A stretch of DNA of 64,000 nt from Geoalkalibacter subterraneus (GTDB taxonomy: Bacteria; Desulfobacterota; Desulfuromonadia; Desulfuromonadales; Geoalkalibacteraceae), in contig NZ_CP010311.1 in NCBI RefSeq assembly GCF_000827125.1, positions 1,116,001-1,180,000 of the forward strand, written 5' to 3'. Positions within the stretch are counted from its first letter, which is position 1. Each line of letters begins with the position of its first letter. The notes beneath the pieces were generated by a model that ran no database searches, had not been told where the DNA came from, and was given only the letters and a program-made list of their open reading frames with translations. The position numbers were made by a program, and so were the translations under genes. Below are positions 16,783-26,040 of this stretch, in pieces.

Positions 16783-17580
16783 ATGCCCCACATGACCCCG
16801 TTTATACTGTCCTCCACCGCGTTCGTCTTTATCCTGGGCGCTGTGGTGGGTTCGTTTCTCAACGTCTGCATCTATCGCATTCCCGCCGGGCAGTCCATCG
16901 TTTCGCCCCGTTCGCGCTGCCCGCGCTGTGAAACGCCGATACGGTGGTATCAGAATATCCCTGTTTTGAGCTGGCTGCTATTGGGGGGCAAGTGTGCCAA
17001 CTGCAAAGAGCCCATCTCCTGGCGCTATCCTTTCGTTGAATTGCTGACGGCTCTCCTTTTTGCCGGCATTTTTCTGACGTTCGGTTTTCAACCGGCTACG
17101 CCGATTTACTGGATTATGGCGGCGATTCTTGTCACTGTCACCTTCATCGACCTCGATCACCAGATCATTCCCGACGTCATCAGCCTGCCGGGGATCGTGG
17201 TCGGCTTTCTCAGCACCTTTTTTATTCCCTGGATTACCTGGTTCGACTCGCTGATGGGCATTGTCGCCGGCGGCGGGAGTTTGTTGCTGATTGCCCTGAC
17301 CTACGAATTCCTGACCAAGAAAGAGGGGATGGGCGGCGGAGATATCAAGCTGCTGGCGATGCTGGGGGCGTTTCTCGGCTGGCAGGCGATTTTTCCGGTC
17401 ATCTTCATCAGTTCCATGGTGGGAACGGCGGTGGGCGTTCCGCTGATGCTGTGGCGCAGGGCCGACTCCAGGCTGGCGCTGCCCTTCGGGCCGTTTCTGG
17501 CGTTCGGGGCGATGTTCTATCTGATCTGGGGGCGGGCGCTGGTACGCTGGTATGTGGACCTGGCTTTTCCGGTTGGGTGA
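16783..17580 (+). CDS. pilD: Prepilin peptidase / N-methyltransferase PilD
   Basis: This inner-membrane aspartic protease cleaves the prepilin leader before Phe and methylates the new N-terminus. The 265-residue protein has the N-terminal GSFLNVCIYRIP motif, the tetracysteine site CPRC...CANC (about residues 46-75) used in methylation, eight hydrophobic segments and the catalytic Asp motifs FIDLDHQIIPD and GGGDIKLL. Its substrate PilA is encoded 3.2 kb upstream. It stands alone between the ABC/TPR genes and pilM, with a possible promoter of its own at 16650. Confidence 0.95.
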   Translation: MPHMTPFILSSTAFVFILGAVVGSFLNVCIYRIPAGQSIVSPRSRCPRCETPIRWYQNIPVLSWLLLGGKCANCKEPISWRYPFVELLTALLFAGIFLTFGFQPATPIYWIMAAILVTVTFIDLDHQIIPDVISLPGIVVGFLSTFFIPWITWFDSLMGIVAGGGSLLLIALTYEFLTKKEGMGGGDIKLLAMLGAFLGWQAIFPVIFISSMVGTAVGVPLMLWRRADSRLALPFGPFLAFGAMFYLIWGRALVRWYVDLAFPVG

Positions 17581-17889
17581 CCTTTTAACGGAAAGACGGA
17601 GAGGGGAGGGAAGGGCACGGAGAGGAAGACCTCGTTTTTGTGTAAACCCTTATAAATCCTTGACATTTGCAGTATTTAACCTATACTTCTTCTAATTTTT
17701 CGTTTTTTTGAGTAAATTCATTGAAAAAATCGCCACAGGCGGGCATAGTCTGATTCTGAATTCCAAGAAAGGGTGATTTTTTTGTTATTAAAATGGCCTG
17801 TTGGTATGCGGGTTGCTAGAAAGACAAGGCGGGCGCGTCTTGATGATGCGATGACATTCAACCTTTCAGGGTGATCAGGAATCGGACCC
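17581..17889. other. Intergenic region between pilD and pilM
   Basis: These 309 bases hold a purine-rich stretch, a good sigma-70 promoter (17660-17687) and about 190 bases of leader before pilM. No gene is supported. I looked for a GEMM-type cyclic-dinucleotide riboswitch in the leader and did not find its conserved core. Confidence 0.5.
17660..17687 (+). promoter_or_regulatory. Sigma-70 promoter for pilMNOPQ
   Basis: TTGACA (17660-17665), a 16-base spacer and TATACT (17682-17687) make a near-consensus promoter. It would give a leader of roughly 195 bases before the pilM ATG. Confidence 0.65.
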
Positions 17890-18948
17890 ATGCTCTTCAA
17901 AAGCAAAAAAGATATTGTCGGCATCGATATAGGTTCCAGCGCCGTTAAGCTGGTGCAGCTGCGCGAGGTCAAGGGCGGGTATCAGCTGCAGAATATGGGT
18001 ATCGTGCCGCTGCCGCCCGAAGCGATCGTTGACAATGCGATCATGGATTCCACCGCGGTTATGCTTGCGCTGCGCAATCTGGTGGAAAGCCTTAAACTCA
18101 AGACGAAAAATGTCGCCACATCCATCTCCGGCCATTCGGTCATCATTCGCAAGATCACTCTCCCCATCATGACAGACGAAGAGCTCGAGGCTTCCATTCA
18201 ATGGGAGGCTGAGCAATACATTCCTTTCGATATCAACGACGTCAATATCGATTTCCAGATTCTCGGCAACGACGATCAGGACCCTTCCCAGATGAACGTG
18301 ATGCTGGTGGCGGCGAAGAAAGACTTTGTCGATGATCATGTCGCGGTCTTCACGGAAAGCGGCATGAAGCCCGTCGTCATGGATGTCGACTGCTTCGCCG
18401 TGGAGAATATGTTCGAGATCAACTACGGCGGTGCGCCGGAGGATATCGTCGGACTGATCAACATCGGTGCCGGGGGGATGAATGTCAATATCCTCAAAAA
18501 GGGCGAGTCGGTGTTTACCCGCGATATCCAGGTGGGCGGCAACATGATCAACGAGGAGCTGCAGAAGCGGTTGGGGCTCAGCGGTGATGACGCCGAAAGT
18601 CTCAAGCTCGGCGGAAAGGTCGAGGATGTCGACCCTGACGAGGTGGAGGCCGTTCTTTCCGACGCCTCTGAAAACCTTGCCCAGGAAGTACAGCGTTCTC
18701 TTGATTTCTTTTCCGCGACATCGGCAGATGAGAAGGTTCAGAAAGTTTATCTCACGGGCGGCGTCTCCAAGTCGGAGCGCATTCTGGCTGCCCTGGAAGA
18801 CCGGCTGGGCATTCCCATCGAGGTGATTGACCCTTTTGCCGCTGTTGCGGTCGATGAGAAGGATTTCGATTCCGACTACGTCAAGGCGGTTGGCCCCCTG
18901 ATGTCTGTTGCTGCCGGTCTTGCTATGAGAAGAGTGGGGGATAAATGA
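17890..18948 (+). CDS. pilM: Type IV pilus assembly protein PilM
   Basis: PilM is an actin-like (FtsA-fold) cytoplasmic ATPase that binds the N-terminus of PilN and links the alignment complex to PilB and PilC. The 352-residue sequence opens with the phosphate-1 motif GIDIGSSAVKLVQL (about residues 11-24), and has the second nucleotide motif GLINIGAGGMNVNIL and the adenosine-motif-like VYLTGGVSKSERI. The stop overlaps the pilN start by 4 bp. It heads the pilMNOPQ operon. Confidence 0.95.
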   Translation: MLFKSKKDIVGIDIGSSAVKLVQLREVKGGYQLQNMGIVPLPPEAIVDNAIMDSTAVMLALRNLVESLKLKTKNVATSISGHSVIIRKITLPIMTDEELEASIQWEAEQYIPFDINDVNIDFQILGNDDQDPSQMNVMLVAAKKDFVDDHVAVFTESGMKPVVMDVDCFAVENMFEINYGGAPEDIVGLINIGAGGMNVNILKKGESVFTRDIQVGGNMINEELQKRLGLSGDDAESLKLGGKVEDVDPDEVEAVLSDASENLAQEVQRSLDFFSATSADEKVQKVYLTGGVSKSERILAALEDRLGIPIEVIDPFAAVAVDEKDFDSDYVKAVGPLMSVAAGLAMRRVGDK

Positions 18949-19505
18949 TACGCATCAACCTTTTGCCGGTCAGGGCGGCTCAGAAAAAAGAGGCGCTGCG
19001 GACCCAGGTTTCGGTGGTCATTCTCTCGATCGTGGCGATGCTGGTGGCCTGTGGCGCCGTTTATTTCACTCAGTCGATGAAGATCGCTGAACAGAAGGAT
19101 GAACTGGCGCGCATCGATCAGGAAATTCAGCAGTTGCGCAAGCAGATCGGCGAAGTCAGAAACTACGAAAAACTCAAAAAAGAGCTGACCGCCAAGCTGG
19201 ACGTGCTCGACCAGTTGAAAGCAGGGCAGAGCGGCCCGGTCCGTTTGCTCGATGAACTGAGTGTCGTTCTGCCGCAGAGGCTGTGGCTCACATCGTTCAA
19301 GGAGTCCGGCGGATCTGTGGCGATCAACGGAGTCGGCATCAACGAAAATGCCGTTGCGCGATTTATGCAGAACCTGGAAAGCTCGCCCTTTTATCGTGGC
19401 GTTGAGCTGCAGGTGACGGAGCAGGTGAACCAGGACGGGATGAAGCTGCAGAAATTCAGCGTGTCCGCGGCTACGGATGTTACGGCCGGAACATCTTCCC
19501 CGTAG
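18945..19505 (+). CDS. pilN: Type IV pilus inner-membrane alignment protein PilN
   Basis: PilN is bitopic. The N-terminal MIRINLLPVRAAQKK is the conserved PilM-binding peptide; one transmembrane segment follows (about residues 20-42), then a coiled-coil (about 48-85) and a ferredoxin-like periplasmic domain. The length of 186 is normal. It overlaps pilM by 4 bp and is followed by a 66-bp gap before pilO. Confidence 0.93.
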   Translation: MIRINLLPVRAAQKKEALRTQVSVVILSIVAMLVACGAVYFTQSMKIAEQKDELARIDQEIQQLRKQIGEVRNYEKLKKELTAKLDVLDQLKAGQSGPVRLLDELSVVLPQRLWLTSFKESGGSVAINGVGINENAVARFMQNLESSPFYRGVELQVTEQVNQDGMKLQKFSVSAATDVTAGTSSP

Positions 19506-19571
19506 CGAGGCGCCCGGTAGGGCGCACCCACAGTCGAAATCCCCTTCAACCCATGGCGAAGGCGTGAATTC

Positions 19572-20159
19572 ATGAATGCCCGCATTGAAAAAATTTTCAG
19601 GCTCCCACTCTACCAGCGCTTGTTGCTGCTGGTGGTATTGCTGGCGTTGATCGGCGCAGGGTTCTACTTCCTTTTCTATGCGCCGCAGCTCGAGGAGTCG
19701 GCTCGGTTGCAGCAGGATATCGAACAACGCGAAGTCCAGCTTCTCAAGGATCGTCGCATCGCGCGGGATCTTCCCAAGTACCGTGCGGAGTACGAGGCAT
19801 TGCAGGCCCAGTTGGAAGAAGCGCTGGTCGAGCTGCCCAATGAAAAAGAGATTCCCTCACTGCTGACCAATATATCAAACCTCGCCAAAGAGCAGGGGCT
19901 TGAGATTCTTCTGTTCAAGCCGATCCCTGAAATCAATAAAGGGTTTTATGCCGAGGTGCCCGTCGATATGCGCCTGCTCGGAACCTATCACGATGTCGCG
20001 ATGTTCTTCTATCAGGTCGGCCGGTTGCCTCGTATTGTCAACATCAGCAACGTGCAGATGGAAAATGCGCGCAAAGAGGGGAAATCATTGCTCAATGTCA
20101 ACTGTCGGGCGACCACGTTCAGATTTGTGGAAAACCCTCCGGAAAATAAAGGACGTTGA
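19572..20159 (+). CDS. pilO: Type IV pilus inner-membrane alignment protein PilO
   Basis: PilO partners PilN in the periplasm. It has a transmembrane segment at about residues 15-38, a coiled-coil (about 45-95) and a ferredoxin-like domain with the conserved IPSLLTNISNLAKEQGLEI and GTYHDVAMFFYQVGRLPRIV segments. The length is 195 residues. The stop lies just before the pilP ATG, so the genes are coupled. Confidence 0.93.
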   Translation: MNARIEKIFRLPLYQRLLLLVVLLALIGAGFYFLFYAPQLEESARLQQDIEQREVQLLKDRRIARDLPKYRAEYEALQAQLEEALVELPNEKEIPSLLTNISNLAKEQGLEILLFKPIPEINKGFYAEVPVDMRLLGTYHDVAMFFYQVGRLPRIVNISNVQMENARKEGKSLLNVNCRATTFRFVENPPENKGR

Positions 20160-20161
20160 TT

Positions 20162-20641
20162 ATGGCCGCGAGGTATTTTCGATTGTTGTCTCTTGCGGCG
20201 ATTCTGATGCTGGGACTGTGCGTTGCCGCACTTGACGCTTCTGCTGAGGATTCGCCGTCAGCGAGTGTCAGCGGCTCCGCATCATCGGCAACGGATTATG
20301 TTTATGATCCGGCCGGCAAGCGCGACCCGTTCCAGAGCCTTCTTGAAATCCGCAAACCTGTGGTTCCCGACGAGCCGCAGACTCCATTGCAGAAATTTGA
20401 CCTCGATCAGCTGAGGCTGGTCGGCACGATCGTCGGGATGAAGGAACCCCGGGCTATGGTGTCGGCCCCGGACGGCAAATCCTATATCGTCAAGATTGGA
20501 ACCAAAATAGGCAAGAACAACGGTGTGGTGGTTAAAATTTTGAATGACCGGATCGAGATCAAGGAATCTTTTTATGATTTTACCGGAGAGGTTCGCACCG
20601 GCATCCAAACCATTCAACTTCCGGAGCGGGAGGGAGTCTAA
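20162..20641 (+). CDS. pilP: Type IV pilus lipoprotein PilP
   Basis: PilP connects the PilN/PilO complex to the PilQ secretin. The 159-residue protein has an N-terminal export signal with a Cys (LMLGLCVAA) that is a weak lipobox, then the PilP core: DPAGKRDPFQSLL, FDLDQLRLVGTIVG and PDGKSYIVKIGTKIGKNNGVV. The ATG at 20162 is preferred over a TTG at 20156 because AAAGGA lies seven bases upstream. It overlaps neither neighbour; pilQ starts four bases after the stop. Confidence 0.92.
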   Translation: MAARYFRLLSLAAILMLGLCVAALDASAEDSPSASVSGSASSATDYVYDPAGKRDPFQSLLEIRKPVVPDEPQTPLQKFDLDQLRLVGTIVGMKEPRAMVSAPDGKSYIVKIGTKIGKNNGVVVKILNDRIEIKESFYDFTGEVRTGIQTIQLPEREGV

Positions 20642-20645
20642 TACA

Positions 20646-23513
20646 ATGCGTTGCGCTGCGAGCAGATTGGCACGTTTCGGTTATCTGATTGTTGTCTGTG
20701 CGGTTTTCTGCGGCTTTTCGTTCCCGCTGAATGTGGCGCGAGCCGAGGAGCAACCGGCTGAAAACAGTGACGTCAACCGGATCGTTTCAGTGACGGTGGA
20801 TGCTGACGAAAAGAATCCCAAGGTCAATATTCGCACCGAGAACCCGGTCGGCTACCGCTATACGGTTTATGATACGACTGACCCCGCCCGGGTCGTCATC
20901 GATTTTCCGCGTATGGATGTCTCCGATATCGAATCGCCCCTCCCTGTAGATGTCGGTCCGATCCAGGAGATCCGGGCGGTCTCGTTTGATCTGACTCTTG
21001 GGAAGCTGGGGCGAATCGAAGTTCTGGTGGACCGCAAGACCGATTATCGCGTCAAAATCGACGGCAACGATTTTGTGATGACTTTTGCCGAGCCTTCGGC
21101 ACCGGTTGAAGCCCCGGCGGCACCGCAACAGGTTGAAAAAACCGAAAAGACCGACAAAACTGAGCCGGTCGCCAGGCAGGATTCCGTTTCCCTACGTGCT
21201 CCTGCCCCCGCTCCTGCCTTGGCAGATGCTGTTCAGGTGACTGCCGTTGAAATCCGCGATGGGCGCGCCGCTATTTTGACCAACGGTCCCATCGACAAGT
21301 ATCGTTATTTCAACCTCAGCACCCCGCCTCGCCTGGTGCTCGACATTTTTGGCGTCAAGCCTTCTTTCCGTGAACGCGAGCTGCCGGGGGCCAGAGGTTT
21401 CGACCGTGTCCGTGTCGGCACCTATGACGACAAGACCCGCTTTGTATTTGACGCAGGAGGCAGTGACCTGCCTTCCTACGAAGTTTCCCCTGCAGATGAG
21501 GGGCTCATGGTGACCTGGACTCCCGATGAAAGGGTGCCCATGGCGGAGCAGCCTTCTCCGGAGCCGGAAATCGAAATGGTGGAATCCACCCGGGAGCCGC
21601 AGGCGGCGCAAAGCAGGCCTGAGCCTGTTGCTGCTCCGACAGAGGAGCCTGAGCCCAAGTCTGAACCTGTGGTGTCATCCGAACCGGAGGTGGGCGAAAA
21701 TGACGCTCCGAAAGCAGAGCCAAAACCGGTTTCCGCGCGTCAGGTCGCGGAGGTTGAGGTTAACGCCAAACCCGCTCCGGTGACCGAACGTATGACACAA
21801 GCGCCGGTACAGGTAGAAGATATCTCTTTTGCCATCGAAGGAGATCTTTCCGTCCTGACCGTAGATCTCTCCGCCCCCGCCCAGGTCAGCAATCCCATCA
21901 AGCGCGGCAATGTCGTCCTGTTCGGCCTTGATCACGCTACCATCAAGCGGTCTCTGCGCCGCGTGATCGACACATCTGCGTTCCCCAGCGCACTTGAAAT
22001 GATCACGCCCTATACCGTCAATCGCGGAACGGTACAGGATGTGCGATTTGCCGCCCGTCTCAAAGGGGATGTGCCCTATCGCCTCAAACAGCGTGGGGAT
22101 CAACTTATTTTCGAAGTTGAGAACGGTGAATTTGCGAAGACGGGCGAGGCGGCAGCTCAAATTGAATTGAAGGGGGCGCAATCGTCCACCAGAGTTGTGG
22201 CCGCCCATGCGCCTGTCCCTGCAATTGACAGCGGGGAGAAGACGGCCCCTAAAAGCCTCGCAACCCAGGCTCTTTTCGGGGAAGAATCACAGGTTTCTGC
22301 GCCGTCTTACAGCGGCGACCGGATCTCCCTGGTGTTTGACAACGCTGATGTACGCAATCTGCTGCAGCTTATCGCCGAGGTTAGCGATCTCAACATCATC
22401 GCCTCTGAAGAGGTCAGCGGCAACGTCAGTATCCGGCTCATCGACGTTCCGTGGGACCAGGCCCTCGATGTGATTCTCGATATCAAGCAGCTCGGGATGA
22501 TTCGTGAAGGCAATGTAGTGAGGATCCTGCCGAAGAGCAAGATCCGCGAGATGGAAGAGGCGGTGCTCACCGCCGCACGCAACAAGAGCGAACTTGAACC
22601 GCTGGTGACCCGGGTTTTCAGTGTCAGCTACACTGACCTTGCGAATGTAGCTGCCCCCTTGCGCGATGTCATGAGTGAGCGGGGCCGATTGACCCAGGAT
22701 CCACGCAACAAGCAGATTATCGTAAAAGATACCCCTTCGGTTATGGAAGAGATTGAAGGTCTCGTTGAGATCCTTGATACTCCCGAACGCCAAGTGATGA
22801 TTGAGGCGCGGATTGTTGAGGCCAGTTCCGATTTTACCCGTGATCTTGGAGTCAACTGGGGAATCAGCAGTGCAAGTAACCTCGACCCTGGAATCAACCG
22901 TGAATCTTTTAATGCCGGGATCGGCGGTAATTTCCTTGTGAATCTCCCGACGGCGGGTGATCCTTCAACAACCGCAGGTCTTGGCGTACGATTCGGTGAA
23001 ATTCTGATCGATAATACGGTTATCGATTTACGCCTCAGCGCCCTTGAATCCTCGGGGCACGGCAAGATTATCTCCCGCCCGCGAGTATCAACCCTCAATG
23101 GTCAGGAAGCGGTGATTACCCAGGGGACGACGATCCCTTACCAGACTTCAGGTGCTGATGGGCCCAAGACAGAGTTTGTTGATGCCACCCTCGAACTTAA
23201 AGTAATCCCCGTCATTAATCCTGATAACAGCATCATTATGGAGATCGAGGCCAGCAACAGTACTCCAGGGCAGACCTTTACAAATGCCGATTTGCCTGGG
23301 ATCAACAAAAAAGAGGCCAAGACCAAGGTGCTGGTTTACGACGGGGACACCACGGTATTGGGCGGGATCTTTGTTGAAGACGACAGCGAAACCGAATCCG
23401 GTGTCCCTTGGTTGATGAATGTGCCGTTTTTAGGACGTTTTTTCAAATCGACCAATGTCGAAAAGCGTCGCTCGGAATTGCTGATCTTCATCACCCCGCG
23501 TATTCTTGAATAG
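20646..23513 (+). CDS. pilQ: Type IV pilus outer-membrane secretin PilQ
   Basis: PilQ forms the outer-membrane pore through which the pilus passes. The 955 residues include a signal peptide ending near VARAEE, two clear AMIN peptidoglycan-binding domains (about residues 45-110 and 195-285) and a Pro/Glu-rich linker (about 295-375). A third AMIN-like domain (about 390-510), an STN domain (about 557-605), a secretin N domain and the C-terminal secretin domain (VMIEARIVEASSDFTRDLGVNWG to LLIFITPRILE) complete it. It is longer than many PilQ proteins because of the third AMIN-like domain and linker. It closes the pilMNOPQ operon. Confidence 0.94.
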   Translation: MRCAASRLARFGYLIVVCAVFCGFSFPLNVARAEEQPAENSDVNRIVSVTVDADEKNPKVNIRTENPVGYRYTVYDTTDPARVVIDFPRMDVSDIESPLPVDVGPIQEIRAVSFDLTLGKLGRIEVLVDRKTDYRVKIDGNDFVMTFAEPSAPVEAPAAPQQVEKTEKTDKTEPVARQDSVSLRAPAPAPALADAVQVTAVEIRDGRAAILTNGPIDKYRYFNLSTPPRLVLDIFGVKPSFRERELPGARGFDRVRVGTYDDKTRFVFDAGGSDLPSYEVSPADEGLMVTWTPDERVPMAEQPSPEPEIEMVESTREPQAAQSRPEPVAAPTEEPEPKSEPVVSSEPEVGENDAPKAEPKPVSARQVAEVEVNAKPAPVTERMTQAPVQVEDISFAIEGDLSVLTVDLSAPAQVSNPIKRGNVVLFGLDHATIKRSLRRVIDTSAFPSALEMITPYTVNRGTVQDVRFAARLKGDVPYRLKQRGDQLIFEVENGEFAKTGEAAAQIELKGAQSSTRVVAAHAPVPAIDSGEKTAPKSLATQALFGEESQVSAPSYSGDRISLVFDNADVRNLLQLIAEVSDLNIIASEEVSGNVSIRLIDVPWDQALDVILDIKQLGMIREGNVVRILPKSKIREMEEAVLTAARNKSELEPLVTRVFSVSYTDLANVAAPLRDVMSERGRLTQDPRNKQIIVKDTPSVMEEIEGLVEILDTPERQVMIEARIVEASSDFTRDLGVNWGISSASNLDPGINRESFNAGIGGNFLVNLPTAGDPSTTAGLGVRFGEILIDNTVIDLRLSALESSGHGKIISRPRVSTLNGQEAVITQGTTIPYQTSGADGPKTEFVDATLELKVIPVINPDNSIIMEIEASNSTPGQTFTNADLPGINKKEAKTKVLVYDGDTTVLGGIFVEDDSETESGVPWLMNVPFLGRFFKSTNVEKRRSELLIFITPRILE

Positions 23514-23551
23514 GGCCGACCGGCATCTTTTCGCATACGCGATAAAATGAC

Positions 23552-23595
23552 AATACAGAAACAGGACAGGTCCTCCCCTGTCCTGTTTCTGTATT
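23552..23595. terminator. Perfect hairpin between pilQ and aroK
   Basis: A 19-bp perfect stem (23552-23570 with 23577-23595), core AACAGGACAGG/CCTGTCCTGTT with loop TCCTCC, follows pilQ by 38 bases. No U-tract follows, so it may be a transcript-end stabiliser or an attenuating structure rather than a classic terminator. aroK starts 17 bases later. Confidence 0.6.
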
Positions 23596-23612
23596 CAGAG
23601 ATCAGGATACAA

Positions 23613-24149
23613 ATGTCTTCAACCAGAAGGGAAAATCTTTTTTTGATCGGATTTATGGGGGCCGGCAAGACCACCGTCGGGAAGGTTCTTGCCGAGAAGC
23701 TGGGTTGGTGTTTTATGGATCTTGATCAGGTCATCGAGCAGCGCTCGGAGAAAAGGATTTCGGAGATTTTCGCCGAGCAGGGCGAAAGGTTTTTTAGAGA
23801 CATGGAGTCGCAAGTGTTGTCCGAGGTGTCGACAAATGCCCATACCGTGGTTGCGACAGGCGGTGGCGTGATCGGTCGTGAAAAAAACAGGCACCTGATG
23901 CGCAATACTGGTATTGTGGTTTTTCTCGATGTGCCCTGGAAGCAGTTGCTTGAGCGCATCGAAGAAGGGCAGGGGCGGCCGCTTGCCGAGGGAGAGGATG
24001 CCATGCAGCGATTAACCTCCCTGTTTGAGCAGCGCCTCCCCCTTTATCGGATGGCCGACCTGGTGATCGACTGCAGCGGGCAATCGCCGCAGGATCTGGC
24101 GGAGGGGATTGTTTCCCGGCTGAACGAAACGAAGTTATTCCTGAATTGA
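23613..24149 (+). CDS. aroK: Shikimate kinase
   Basis: It phosphorylates shikimate with ATP in the aromatic pathway. The 178-residue protein has Walker A GFMGAGKTTVGK (about residues 13-24), the shikimate-binding DLD (MDLDQVIE), the GERFFRDMES motif with its Arg, GGGV and the lid region RPLAE. The start at 23613 is chosen for the family N-terminus; the in-frame extension would run through the hairpin. aroB follows 17 bp later. Confidence 0.93.
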   Translation: MSSTRRENLFLIGFMGAGKTTVGKVLAEKLGWCFMDLDQVIEQRSEKRISEIFAEQGERFFRDMESQVLSEVSTNAHTVVATGGGVIGREKNRHLMRNTGIVVFLDVPWKQLLERIEEGQGRPLAEGEDAMQRLTSLFEQRLPLYRMADLVIDCSGQSPQDLAEGIVSRLNETKLFLN

Positions 24150-24166
24150 TGTGATGGGTTGATTCG

Positions 24167-25285
24167 ATGTCGAATGATAACGGAGTAAAATTGATCGAAG
24201 TTGGATTGGGGGAGCGGTCCTATCCGATCTGGATCGGAAGCGGTGTCCTTCCGAGGCTGGGCGAAGCTTTGAAGCGGGTTTCTTTTCCCCGGCGGATTGC
24301 GGTGGTGACCAACGAAACCGTCGCCCCGCTTTATGGTGAGCAGGTCCTGTCGGCATTGCGCCAAAGCAGCTTCGCCGCGGAGTTGATTGTCCTGCCGGAT
24401 GGGGAAGAGCATAAAAATCTCGAATCGCTCAATTTTATTTTCGACGAACTGATTACGCGCGGCTTTGATCGAGGAACCGGCCTGATCGCCCTGGGGGGCG
24501 GCGTGATCGGCGATCTGGCCGGCTTTGCCGCCGCCACCTACCTGCGTGGTATCCCTTTTGTGCAGGTGCCGACCACGCTTCTGGCTCAGGTCGACAGTTC
24601 CGTGGGCGGGAAAACCGCCATCAACCACCGTCTCGGTAAAAACCTGGTCGGCGCCTTTTACCAGCCGCGTCATGTTCACATCGACGTCGACACGCTGGCA
24701 ACTCTGCCGGAGCGCGAGTTCAGGGCCGGTTGTGCGGAGATCGTCAAGTATGGCGTGATTCGCGACGGAGACTTTTTCGAATGGCTCGAAGACAACGCGC
24801 AGCGTATTGGTGAACGCGATCCTGCCTGCCTGATCCATGCCGTTCGCATTTCTTGCCAAATAAAAGCGGATATTGTAGAAATTGACGAGAAAGAAGGCGG
24901 TCTCAGGGCGATTCTCAACTACGGACATACCCTGGGGCACGCCGTCGAACTGCTCAGCGGCTATGGAAAGGTGCGGCACGGCGAAGCCGTGGCCATCGGC
25001 ATGGTCGCGGCGGCGACGGTCTCATCCCGGTTGGGGCATTGCAGCTCCGCGGATGTGGAGCGAATCAGGCGGCTCCTGAGCGCTCTGGGTCTGCCTGTGC
25101 GCCTGCCTGATTTTGCCGCGTCCGATTATCTGGCTGCGCTTTCCCGCGACAAGAAGGTTCAGGACGGCAGGCTCCGCATGATTTTCAATCGTGGTATCGG
25201 TGACTGTCTGATTGAGGATGTCGCCGACCCTGAACGGACAATCGCTCCGGTTCTCGACTCCCTCAGGAACGAGGTGGATCAATGA
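24167..25285 (+). CDS. aroB: 3-dehydroquinate synthase
   Basis: It converts DAHP to 3-dehydroquinate with NAD and Zn2+. The 372-residue protein has the NAD loop GGGVIGDLAGFAAATYLRG (about residues 109-127), the VPTTLLAQVDSSVGGKTAIN motif, and the metal ligands Glu in CAEIVKYG and His in the NYGHTLGHAVE and HGEAV segments. It is coupled to the following TPR gene by a 4-bp overlap. Confidence 0.95.
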   Translation: MSNDNGVKLIEVGLGERSYPIWIGSGVLPRLGEALKRVSFPRRIAVVTNETVAPLYGEQVLSALRQSSFAAELIVLPDGEEHKNLESLNFIFDELITRGFDRGTGLIALGGGVIGDLAGFAAATYLRGIPFVQVPTTLLAQVDSSVGGKTAINHRLGKNLVGAFYQPRHVHIDVDTLATLPEREFRAGCAEIVKYGVIRDGDFFEWLEDNAQRIGERDPACLIHAVRISCQIKADIVEIDEKEGGLRAILNYGHTLGHAVELLSGYGKVRHGEAVAIGMVAAATVSSRLGHCSSADVERIRRLLSALGLPVRLPDFAASDYLAALSRDKKVQDGRLRMIFNRGIGDCLIEDVADPERTIAPVLDSLRNEVDQ

Positions 25286-26040
25286 GCACACGCAGCATGG
25301 AGGAAAGCTGGTTCCAGGAACTGGCTCGCAAGCTGGTGTCCCTGGCAGATAACCCGGATGATGCATCTACTTTTGAGAGCCTGGCAGAAAAGCTGGTCGA
25401 GGTGGAGTGTCGGAAGGAAGCGTTGGAACTGACCCGCGCCGGATTGACCCGCGTCCCGCAAAGCCCTGGACTGGCATTTCTTGAAGCCCGGCTGCTTTCT
25501 GAAGAAGGGGATGTACAGGGAGCCTGGAACGCCGTGGGGCGCTTGCTCGAGATCGATCCGAAGAATACCCGGGGGCTTTGGCTGAAAGCCCGGCTGGGCC
25601 TTCGCCTGGAGAAGAAGGATGAGGCGATTCGGGCAGCACGAATGTTGCTGAGCCTCGAGCCTGACCACCCGGAAGCCCGCGCCCTGCTTTCGAAGATGGC
25701 TCCCGAGGAGCATGAAAAAAATGTGGCTGGGGGCAAGGGGGGCGCTGAAACGGGGCGCCGCACCATTACCACCGCAACCCTGGCCGAAATCTATGTCAAG
25801 CAGGGATATCTGAATAAGGCGGTTCATGTCTATCGTGAACTGTTGGAGGCCGAGCCTGGCAACGAGCGGTTGGCGCAGCGGCTCAAGGAGTTGGAACTGC
25901 AGATCGCCGGACCGGCTCCGACCAGCCCGACGGAACCTTCTGAGCCGGCGCCTCCGGAACTTTCCCGGGAGGAGAAACTCCTGAACGTATTTGAGAGCTG
26001 GCTTACCGCTATTGGCCAAAGGAGATCGCATGTTCACTGA
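25282..26040 (+). CDS. Tetratricopeptide-repeat protein
   Basis: This 252-residue soluble protein has about four TPR-like helical hairpins (about residues 15-160, for example DDASTFESLAEKLVEVECRKEALEL and NTRGLWLKARLGLRLEKKDEAIRAARMLL). A further repeat follows (TLAEIYVKQGYLNKAVHVYRELLEAEPGNERL), then a Pro-rich linker and a short C-terminal helix. No export signal is seen. It overlaps aroB by 4 bp and the following Roadblock gene by 11 bp, so the last two are likely co-produced. The helix after the Pro-rich linker could be the partner-binding part. It is probably an adaptor; its partner is unknown. Confidence 0.8.
   Translation: MSTRSMEESWFQELARKLVSLADNPDDASTFESLAEKLVEVECRKEALELTRAGLTRVPQSPGLAFLEARLLSEEGDVQGAWNAVGRLLEIDPKNTRGLWLKARLGLRLEKKDEAIRAARMLLSLEPDHPEARALLSKMAPEEHEKNVAGGKGGAETGRRTITTATLAEIYVKQGYLNKAVHVYRELLEAEPGNERLAQRLKELELQIAGPAPTSPTEPSEPAPPELSREEKLLNVFESWLTAIGQRRSHVH

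Noticed and set aside
17700-17889. Possible GEMM (cyclic dinucleotide) riboswitch before pilM
   Set aside because: A GGTATGCGGGTTGCT stretch looked like one arm, but the GEMM core (GGGACGCAAAGCC-like and its paired GGTAGC) is missing.
23552-23595. Classical rho-independent terminator after pilQ
   Set aside because: The stem is perfect but no T-run follows in either direction, so it was listed only as a hairpin with moderate confidence.
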